A stretch of 56,983 nt of DNA from Cupriavidus sp. IDO (lineage in GTDB: Bacteria; Pseudomonadota; Gammaproteobacteria; Burkholderiales; Burkholderiaceae), in the NCBI RefSeq assembly GCF_000812465.1, contig NZ_JWMA01000065.1:1-56983 (forward strand), in the 5' to 3' direction. The position numbers were made by a program, and so were the translations under genes. Every line of letters begins with the position of its first letter. Positions within the stretch are counted from its first letter, which is position 1. Below, in pieces: positions 50,693 through 56,983 of the stretch. The notes beneath the pieces are model-generated. The model was not told where the DNA came from and made no database searches. It saw only the letters and a program-made list of their open reading frames with translations.

Positions 50693-52750
50693 CTATGTCG
50701 CCAGCGCCCTGATCCTCTCGACGACCTCCGGATTGGCAAGCGTGGACACGTCGCCAGGCTCCTGCTGGTTGGAGATCGCCGCCAGCACGCGGCGCATGAT
50801 CTTGCCCGAGCGTGTCTTGGGCATGTCGGGAACAATCACGACCCGATGCGGACGCGCAATCGCGCCGATCTGGCATACCACGGCGGCCGAGACCTTGTTC
50901 GCGATCTTCGTGGATGGCGACAGTCCAGGCTTGAGCGACACATAGAGATCAGGCACCTTGCCCTTGACCTCGTCGGCCACCGGCACCACCGCCGCCTCGG
51001 CGACCTCGGACACCAGCAGTGCCGCCGATTCGATCTCCTTGGTGCCGAGGCGATGGCCGGAAACGTTGATCACGTCGTCGATGCGGCCAAGGATGCGAAA
51101 GTAGCCGTCCGCCGCTTGCATTGCGCCATCGCCCGCCATATAAGGCCAGTCGCGCCAGTCCTTGCTGTCGGGATTCTTGCAATAGCGCGCATAGTACTGG
51201 CGCACGTAGCGGTCCGGATCCTTCCAGACGGTCTGGAATATGCCCGGCCAGGGATTGCGGATGCAGATATTGCCCGCCTTGCCCGAGCCGGCCGGGACCT
51301 CCTTGCCTTCCTCGTCAAAGATCACCGGATGAATGCCCGGAATCCCCGGGCCCGTGCTGCCTGGCTTCATCGGGTGGATGCCCGGCAGCGTGCTGCAGAG
51401 GAAGCCGCCATTCTCGGTTTGCCACCAGGTGTCCACGATGACCGCTTCGCCCTTGCCGACTTCACGGTGGTACCACTTCCAGACTTCGGGCTCGATCGGC
51501 TCGCCCACCGTGGTCATGTGCTTGAAATGATAGTTGTACTTCGCCGGCTCGTCTGGACCGTTGCGCCGCAGCGCGCGGATTGCGGTGGGCGAGGTGTGGA
51601 AGATGTTGACGCCAAGGCTTTCCGCAATCCGCCAGGGCCGGCCGGCGTCGGGCCAGGTCGGCACGCCCTCGTAGACGACAGACGAGGCGGCGAGCGCGAG
51701 CGGGCCATAGACGATGTAGGAATGCCCAGTGATCCAGCCAATATCGGCCATGCACCAGTAGACATCCTCGGGGTGGATATCCTGGATGTACTTCGAGGTC
51801 CACGCCACGTAGGACAGATAGCCACCGGTGGAATGCTGGCAGCCCTTGGGCCGGCCCGTGGTGCCGCTCGTGTACATCAGGAACAGCGGTGCCTCCGCCG
51901 CCATCGGCTCGGGCTCGACACGCCTGCCGCGGAACCCGGCGAGCACGTCATTGAGAATGATATCGCGGCCCTCCACTAGTATGGCAGCACTGGAATACTT
52001 GCCCGGGTAGCGCTGCCAGATCAGGACCTTCTCGACCTGCTGACCGGCGCTGGCGGCCTCTGCCACGGCGATGTCGGCCTTTTCCTTGTGATCGAGCAAT
52101 TCACCGCCGCGATGATACGCGTCCATGGTGATCAGCAGCCGGCTCTCGGAGTCCGCGATGCGCTCGGCGCAGGCCTTGCCGCTGAAGCCGCTGAATACCT
52201 GCGAATGAATCACGCCGATGCGCGCGCATGCGAGCATGGTGATGGGTAGTTCGGCCACCATGGGCATATGCAGCGTGACGCGATCGCCGGCCTTCAGGCC
52301 GCAGAACTCGCGCAGCAGGGCGGCCAGCTCATTGACGCGAACAAAGAGTTCCTGGTAGGTGAGGTGATGCACCGCCTCATGCTCCGGCTCGGGCACGAAA
52401 TGAATCGCGGTCTTGTTCCTGTACGCGGCGAGGTGGCGATCCACGCAGTTGTGGCAGGCGTTGATTCTGCCGCCGACGAACCAGCGCCAGAAAGGCGGGG
52501 TGCTGGTATCCACGGTCGTTTCCCAGTATTTGTACCAGTCCAGCAGGTCTGCGAACTCCTTGAAGCACTCGGGGAAACGATCGAGGGAGAAGCGTTCGAA
52601 AACGCCTGGGTCGGTCAGATTGGCCTGCGCAATGAACTGGCCGGCCGGCAGGACATAGTCCTCCTCGGGCCAATGGACCGCGATTTCGGCCTCGGACACA
52701 TCGGCCGATTCCTGCTGTGCAGCATGGCGTGGCGATTTGCCTTCAGACAT
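50693..52750 (-). CDS. acs: Acetyl-CoA synthetase (AMP-forming)
   Basis: 685 residues, ANL-superfamily acyl-CoA synthetase of the Acs type. Motifs: P-loop LMYTSGTTGRPKGCQHS, WITGHSYIVYGPLA, DTWWQTENGG, GDGAMQAADGYFRILGRIDD with GHRLGTKEIESA, and the catalytic/acetylatable Lys in KTRSGKIMRR. The N-terminal ACS domain (FWRWFVGGRINACHNCVDRH) is present, so acetate or a short acid is the substrate. It could return acetate from side-product metabolism to acetyl-CoA. The gene is divergent from the ACT-domain gene with a 207-base gap. Confidence 0.93.
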   Translation of the reverse strand: MSEGKSPRHAAQQESADVSEAEIAVHWPEEDYVLPAGQFIAQANLTDPGVFERFSLDRFPECFKEFADLLDWYKYWETTVDTSTPPFWRWFVGGRINACHNCVDRHLAAYRNKTAIHFVPEPEHEAVHHLTYQELFVRVNELAALLREFCGLKAGDRVTLHMPMVAELPITMLACARIGVIHSQVFSGFSGKACAERIADSESRLLITMDAYHRGGELLDHKEKADIAVAEAASAGQQVEKVLIWQRYPGKYSSAAILVEGRDIILNDVLAGFRGRRVEPEPMAAEAPLFLMYTSGTTGRPKGCQHSTGGYLSYVAWTSKYIQDIHPEDVYWCMADIGWITGHSYIVYGPLALAASSVVYEGVPTWPDAGRPWRIAESLGVNIFHTSPTAIRALRRNGPDEPAKYNYHFKHMTTVGEPIEPEVWKWYHREVGKGEAVIVDTWWQTENGGFLCSTLPGIHPMKPGSTGPGIPGIHPVIFDEEGKEVPAGSGKAGNICIRNPWPGIFQTVWKDPDRYVRQYYARYCKNPDSKDWRDWPYMAGDGAMQAADGYFRILGRIDDVINVSGHRLGTKEIESAALLVSEVAEAAVVPVADEVKGKVPDLYVSLKPGLSPSTKIANKVSAAVVCQIGAIARPHRVVIVPDMPKTRSGKIMRRVLAAISNQQEPGDVSTLANPEVVERIRALAT

Positions 52751-52957
52751 GACGATTCCCCTTCACTTTCCATGGCATCCATCCAGGTAGTGTCGGTACC
52801 ACTATCCTGCGATAGCTGCCTGAAATGACTAGTCCATATTAAGTTCGGGCACGGCGAGTTGCTAGGAAATCGGCCTGCCGCCGTCCACCGAGCCCAGAGC
52901 TTGCCTGCCAGCCGCCATGCGCTAGATTCGTAGTGGGGGGCCTTTGGAGAATGAGCA

Positions 52958-53386
52958 ATGACCAACGATCTTCTCGTGGAACGCGTGGACGTGTGGGCGG
53001 CAACCATCCCCGACCGGCCCGGCGGCCTTGCGGAGGTACTGGAGACCTTGCGCGATGCCGGCGCGGACCTGCAATTCGCGATTGCGCGCCGCACGCCGGA
53101 GGACCCCGGCAAGGGTGTCGTGTTCGTGACACCGCTGCAGAATGACAGGGAAATCCGTGCAGCTGCCCAGGTCGGCTTCAATGTCACGCACAGCCTGCAT
53201 TCGGTGCGTATCATGGGCGGGGACCGGCCCGGCATTGTGGCGGAGCTGACCCGCAAGCTTGCGAAAGGCGAAATCAATCTACGCGGATTCTCTGCCTCCG
53301 TCATTGGGGCGCAGTTTGTCGCGTACGTGTCGGTGGACTCGCTCGACGATGCGAACAAGGCAATGACGATCCTGAGCAAGGGCTGA
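52958..53386 (+). CDS. Two-ACT-domain protein
   Basis: 142 residues consisting of two ACT repeats: VERVDVWAATIPDRPGGLAE, VLETLRDAGADLQFA, then SVRIMGGDRPGIVAELTRKL and NLRGFSASVIGAQFVAYVSV. Both contain the D-R-P-G loop of ligand-binding ACT domains. No catalytic domain is attached. It is divergent from acs, and may sense an amino acid or tune the synthetase or its regulator; this is unproven. ATG 52958 has GGAGA nine bases upstream. Confidence 0.85.
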   Translation: MTNDLLVERVDVWAATIPDRPGGLAEVLETLRDAGADLQFAIARRTPEDPGKGVVFVTPLQNDREIRAAAQVGFNVTHSLHSVRIMGGDRPGIVAELTRKLAKGEINLRGFSASVIGAQFVAYVSVDSLDDANKAMTILSKG

Positions 53387-53479
53387 AGCTTGCCGCGGAG
53401 CAGCCGCGGGAGCGAGCCAGGTCCACAAACATCTGCAAATCGCGCTACTGTGTTGTTCGCCGAGAGTGGCCCGGCGCTC

Positions 53480-53870
53480 CGATCGGCCCCTTGCTGGAGT
53501 CGGCGCGGATCGCCGGGCGCCGTCCCCGGCATGGCATTTGCGCTTGCGTTGGCGCCACTGGATCTGTTTGCGGCGCCCGTGCACGAGATGGCGTGCACGG
53601 CGTGCAAGCGCTACCGCGCACTGCTCGATGCGGTTGGCCTGCGGGCGGTCGATGTCGATGGCGGACTGCGCCAGTCGGCGCCGTACAACCTGTTGGTCAT
53701 GTCCGCAGGGCTACTAGATCCAGGAAATGCGTTGAAGGCATTTCGGTCAATGCCCTGGGGTTCGCCGGCTCGTTGTTTGTCCGGCATGAGGCGCAGATGC
53801 GGGCCATTGAGAGCCTTGCCCCGATGAATCTCCTCCGGCGAGTTGCGGCAGCCGCAGGGCAGTGCGGGAC
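53480..53870 (+). pseudogene. Decayed ATP adenylyltransferase (Ap4A phosphorylase) C-terminal region
   Basis: Pieces of the family are spread over frames: VPGMAFALALAPLDLFAAPV, YRALLDAVGLRAVDVDGG with SAPYNLLV, and in another frame VEGISVNALGFAGSLFVRHE with NLLRRVA. In intact proteins these blocks are continuous (SAPYNLL...R...EGISVNALGFAGSLFVR). At least two shifts or short deletions intervene, and the catalytic HxHxH-type region upstream is absent. Confidence 0.65.
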
Positions 53871-54037
53871 GGCCTGCCGCAGCCCGTGCCCGGCAGCATC
53901 CGTTATCCGTGTGAGCATGTGCGCTTGCGCTGTTCTGGCCGTTTGCCCATGGTTGGTACGGCGGCACCGCTGGTGACGTGAGATTCAGGCATGCCGCGCC
54001 AACCGGAGCTTCTACCTGTCTTCGCCTCACGGCGCCG

Positions 54038-54313
54038 TTATGCCGACACTCGGCCGAACAGGCCGCATTCAAGATCGCTCTCGAATTCCACGATCCAGGG
54101 CGAAGACTCGCTATCTTCATAGACACTCTGAGAGCCGGTCGCCATGCGTCTCACAGTGACTTGACGTGCCGCGGTGCCGCTCGGGCTGGCGGCGAAATCA
54201 TTCACCTCGTCCGTAATTTCGAAATCCTGAGGTGCAAGCCCGACTTGCGTGCACACGGTCGCAACCGCCTTTTGTTCGTCCGCCGGGAATTCGCGATATA
54301 GATGCCTAGCCAT
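54038..54313 (-). CDS. Small hypothetical protein
   Basis: A 91-residue protein, ARHLYREFPADEQKAVATVC at the start, with an acidic C-terminal half (YEDSESSPWIVEFESDLE). ATG 54313 is preceded by GGAGAGAGTGGC, a good ribosome site. No family is recognised and there is no signal or membrane segment. Its isolated position among pseudogenes leaves its function open. Confidence 0.6.
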   Translation of the reverse strand: MARHLYREFPADEQKAVATVCTQVGLAPQDFEITDEVNDFAASPSGTAARQVTVRRMATGSQSVYEDSESSPWIVEFESDLECGLFGRVSA

Positions 54314-54769
54314 GCCACTCTCTCCATCAAGTCCGGTGATCGCCTCACGCACGCGTGGTTCGCGGCTAGATTCAAGAAAGAGAAATCAATCAGGGAAATC
54401 GTAGCGGCAAGCATGTGGCACACTGCACGCGCGACGACCACCGTTTAATAATTGTAAACAGTAGCGGAAGAAGATTGGAATGTCGGACCAGTCCTTTGGC
54501 GACGCTGCAAAGCAGCAATTGAAGCGTACCGCGACGGCCGTGTGTGCCAATTCCCAGTAACTCGCCGCCTTCCTCTTGAGCAGCTTGCTCAACAACCGTT
54601 GATATGTCGCCCGTGGCAACCGTTCGTCAAGCGCGCTGGGGCTCGCATGGGATCTGCCGCGCCTGCACTTGAGCGCGTGCGGCTCGAAGCAGTGCATGGC
54701 CGGCCCTTTTCAGTGCTGCACGGATTTCGGGGCCGGATCTGGAGCGGGTACTGGGGGCCACGCACGAAG
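54314..54769. other. No recognisable gene
   Basis: The interval contains no intact gene. A minus-strand frame (54386-54697) with an RATYQRLLSKLLKRKAASYW segment is open, but I cannot link it to a family, and its composition is ambiguous. Confidence 0.3.
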
Positions 54770-55102
54770 CCAGCGCGGTCTACACGAACTACATCGGTGC
54801 GATTGTCCCGGGAAGTGCGCCCGCTGTTTGAAGAATAGCTGCAGGCGCATTTCCCGGATCGTGCCGAGCGCGTAATGAACCAAGTACGCGAGATGCGCGG
54901 CGGCAAGGACTACGATGCCAGCTTCGCGACGCGCATGCGGGGTGGAGGGATTTGGGCGGACCTGATGCGCCAGCGCTTCTACAAGGCCGCCAACCGGCTC
55001 GGCTTTCGCTCCAACCGGTTTGAACTGGTGGATACTTCCCGATTCGGGGCGTCGCCGAGAGGGTCGCGGGCCACAGACGATACGCAAGGCTCCTTGTTTT
55101 GA
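54770..55102 (+). pseudogene. C-terminal remnant of a PA0069-family radical SAM protein
   Basis: The frame SREVRPLFEE-stop-LQAHFPDRAERVMNQ continues into VREMRGGKDYDASFATRMRG and GGIWADLMRQRFYKAANRLG. This is the conserved C-terminus of PA0069/SplB-like radical SAM proteins, where a Trp (TGG) would be expected at the TAG of 54836-54838. The radical SAM CxxxCxxC core is missing. Upstream bits (SAVYTNYIGAIVP) are in another frame. Confidence 0.7.
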
Positions 55103-55242
55103 GCAGGCGCCGCTGTCAACTGGTCGCCGATCATTCTGCTCGCCAGATCCAGTGCGGCTTTCGCGTTCGCAGGGGGAAGTCCCGAGGACAGCGCCAGCCT
55201 GACTGCGATGGCCGCCAGGCGTCCTTCTTCATAGGTAGGCAT
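54979..55242 (-). CDS. Small ORF opposite the radical SAM remnant
   Basis: From ATG 55242, preceded by AGGAGC, the frame gives 87 residues beginning PTYEEGRLAAIAVRLALSSG and LPPANAKAALDLASRMIGDQ. The first ~50 residues have the composition and helix pattern of a real protein. The last third lies opposite the radical SAM coding sequence and is probably read-through after a truncation. Family unknown. Confidence 0.35.
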   Translation of the reverse strand: MPTYEEGRLAAIAVRLALSSGLPPANAKAALDLASRMIGDQLTAAPAQNKEPCVSSVARDPLGDAPNREVSTSSNRLERKPSRLAAL

Positions 55243-55400
55243 GCCGATCTGTGCTCCTTCGCGTCGTCGGGGTCATGGCCTGGCCGCGCACGCGGCCGCC
55301 GAGGGTTGGCGGCCCACTCACAGTATGGGCGATTTGCGCGTGGGCGGAACCCCTGATTGCAGCTGACTTGTGTGAGCGCAAGTGACACCGGGCTAAGAAT

Positions 55401-56018
55401 TTGCCGAAAAGGCCGGTGTGGCGTCGGCGGTGGATTGCCGAAGCGCGCCGCAAAGTGGCCCGCCGTTGTCGTGTCCGCGCTTATCTTGAGCAAGGCGTAC
55501 GTCCGCATATTAACCTGTACGGTGTGCGCTACACGAGCCGTGTGCTGGCAAGCAGCACGCGGCTGGTCGGCAAGCAGATACTCGTCTACCTGAATGCTGA
55601 CGATCTGCGATGCGTGCGAGCTTTTCTCACGGATGGCACGGAACTCGGCGTCCTGGACGCGCAAGGCGCCTGGGGGGTGGTTCCGCACAACCTGAAGCTG
55701 CGCCAGGAGGTCAGAAAGCTGCGGGATCGGCGTCGAAGCCAACCGGGCGACTCGAATCCGATAGAAGCTTATGTGCAGACCAAGCTCGCGCAGGCAAAGA
55801 CGAGTCGGAAAGCAGCGACGGAATACGCGCGGACCGTGCGGCTGCTTGTTAGTGCACCGACAACGCGTACGCCGGCCGAGGCGGCTCCATCCACGCGAAG
55901 CGCCTTCTCGTCTACGGTATCTGCACCGGCCGCGGCGGCGGCTGACGGTGTCCCGATCGCGCCTCACGCGCCGGCGCAGCCGCGCCAACTCACGATCGGG
56001 ACCGGCCAAGTTTTCTAA
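55401..56018 (+). pseudogene. C-terminal part of a second TniA/Mu-type transposase
   Basis: From about residue 30 the frame shows the Mu-transposase C-terminal barrel: VRPHINLYGVRYTSRVL, KQILVYLNADDLRCVRAFLT, DGTELGVLDAQGAWG, then a basic helix region (KLRQEVRKLRDRRRSQ) and a Pro/Ala-rich tail. The DDE catalytic core is absent upstream (radical SAM debris instead). It belongs with the downstream ATPase gene as half of a second Tn7-like module, unrelated in detail to 43611-46882. Confidence 0.65.
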
Positions 56019-56046
56019 CCCTGTCGTTCACATTGCGAGGTATGCC

Positions 56047-56983
56047 ATGGCACCTCAGATGCCGCGTCCGGTCGATCCGTCACTTCACCCGCTGGTTACC
56101 GGCAACTATCGTATCGCCACGCCTGCGATCGAAGCCTTCTATGAACTGGTTGCTCGATGTCTACGCTACCGGGTCATCGGAGCACTGATCTATGGGCCTT
56201 CCCGCATCGGCAAGACACGGGCCATCGAGTACGTGCGATTACTGCTGGCGCGCAACCATCCGAAGATGACGAGCTACCACGCACAATGTGAACACAAGCC
56301 GCGGCATGCCGAAGGCCCGTTCTTTTCGAACTTGCTCGAGGCTGTTGGCGACCCGGACCCGAACGCAGGTTCCAATCCGTCCAAGCGCATGCGCCTAGCC
56401 CTGCGGATTCGCGAGGCGGCGGCTCGAGCGGGAAGCGGCACGGTGCTGCTCTTCTGTGACGAAGCTCAGCGCTACAACGACAACGAGTACGAGTGGCTGC
56501 GCGATGTCCACGACGCCCTCGATCGGCAGCAGATCAAGCTGTTTACCTTCCTCGTCGGTCAGCAGGAGCTGCTCGCGCAGAAGACCGCCTTGCAGGTAGC
56601 GGGGAAGACCCAGATCGTCGCGCGCCTGATGGTGGAGGAGTTGTCCTTTTACGGCATCCGCAATGCGGAGGACGTGGCGACGTGTCTGAATGGATACGAT
56701 CAGACGGCATATCCTGAAGGTAGCCAATGGAGTTTTACGCGATTCTATGTTCCCCAGGATTTTGACGCCGGTTACCGGCTGGTCAGCGATACCAGCGTCC
56801 TCTGGCCGGCGTTCGAGACCGCGCACCACAAGGCGAATCTGCCGGGCCAGCTCGAAATCCCGATGATAAGAACAGTTGATTCTGTTAGGGTCTGTTTACA
56901 TTTGAATAAATGTGTTTACATCTTGTCTTTTGCGCGAGCGAGGCAAGATGGTCCGGACGCTGTTGAGCGACGAGGTATGGCAG
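56047..56983 (+). CDS. TniB/TnsC-like AAA ATPase, 3' end replaced by an IS
   Basis: At least 280 native residues: Walker A IYGPSRIGKTRAIEYVRLLL, Walker B TVLLFCDEAQRYNDNEYEWL and a sensor region LFTFLVGQQELLAQ. ATG 56047 follows GAGGTATGCC. The frame stays open to the window edge, but from about 56886 the DNA looks like an IS5-family left end, so the C-terminus encoded there is foreign. It lies 28 bases after the TniA-like fragment, in transposition-gene order. Its job would be target selection and transposase activation. Confidence 0.75.
   Translation, partial: MAPQMPRPVDPSLHPLVTGNYRIATPAIEAFYELVARCLRYRVIGALIYGPSRIGKTRAIEYVRLLLARNHPKMTSYHAQCEHKPRHAEGPFFSNLLEAVGDPDPNAGSNPSKRMRLALRIREAAARAGSGTVLLFCDEAQRYNDNEYEWLRDVHDALDRQQIKLFTFLVGQQELLAQKTALQVAGKTQIVARLMVEELSFYGIRNAEDVATCLNGYDQTAYPEGSQWSFTRFYVPQDFDAGYRLVSDTSVLWPAFETAHHKANLPGQLEIPMIRTVDSVRVCLHLNKCVYILSFARARQDGPDAVERRGMA
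56886..56983 (+). mobile_element. Left part of an IS5-family insertion sequence (runs off the window)
   Basis: After the ATPase coding region, TTAGGGTCTGTTTACA could be a terminal repeat, followed by a palindrome ACATTTGAATAAATGT. An ATG at 56948 begins MVRTLLSDEVWQ, which resembles the first residues of IS5-family (IS427-group) transposases. Only 12 codons are in the window, so the assignment is tentative. Confidence 0.5.

Overview
The window looks like accessory DNA of a GC-rich betaproteobacterium of the order Burkholderiales, most likely a Cupriavidus/Ralstonia-type genome or megaplasmid. This is judged from base and codon use, the GBP-type porin, and the kinds of catabolic and insertion-element genes present. 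No rRNA, tRNA, CRISPR array or replication origin was seen.

Layout. (1) 1-1.5 kb: debris, including a HipB-like regulator ORF, a duplicated 3' end of an SDR gene and the 3' end of an acetoacetyl-CoA-reductase-like gene. (2) 1.87-10.3 kb: an operon with two tandem small paralogues, a TRAP transporter (DctP plus fused DctQM), an exported PPC/DUF296 protein, a YciI-like protein and a complete 2-hydroxypentadienoate lower pathway (hydratase, acylating acetaldehyde dehydrogenase, aldolase), closed by a convergent LysR gene. (3) 10.4-16.8 kb: a membrane GGDEF-EAL protein among gene fragments. (4) 16.8-21.3 kb: a polar amino-acid-type ABC transporter with an FAD amine oxidase, divergent from an IclR regulator. 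(5) 22.6-37.7 kb: the main catabolic locus. A MarR-type gene converges on an operon encoding a Rieske oxygenase that resembles 2-oxo-1,2-dihydroquinoline 8-monooxygenase (OxoO), its reductase (OxoR), an M20-like protein without normal metal ligands, and an amidase. Divergent from these are a porin and then an operon with a zinc-poor MDR reductase, a cupin, a hemerythrin, MhpB, MhpD, MhpF, MhpE, MhpC and an SDR. (6) 38-43.6 kb: a 1137-residue cyclase/AAA/TPR regulator, a maleate-isomerase/arylmalonate-decarboxylase-family enzyme, and a junction of truncated AAHS transporter and paaK. (7) 43.6-46.9 kb: a TniABQ transposon with recognisable inverted ends, next to an ISL3 fragment. (8) 47-57 kb: dadA, a frameshifted integrase, acetyl-CoA synthetase with a divergent ACT protein, several decayed genes, and a second TniA/TnsC-type module cut by an IS5-family element at the window edge.

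How the genes work together. The central proposal is a quinoline (2-hydroxyquinoline) coumarin-type pathway. OxoOR would hydroxylate 2-oxo-1,2-dihydroquinoline at C8. The amidase, M20-like protein, cupin and MDR reductase are the best candidates for the poorly characterised steps that open the lactam, replace the nitrogen and saturate the side chain to give 2,3-dihydroxyphenylpropionate. MhpB cleaves that ring and MhpC, D, E and F take it to succinate, pyruvate and acetyl-CoA. The lower pathway is present twice. Large palindromes sit in front of both operon sets. A ~350-bp direct repeat (952-1307 and 37433-37773, about 99% identical) brackets the whole 36-kb catabolic region and could allow its loss or amplification.
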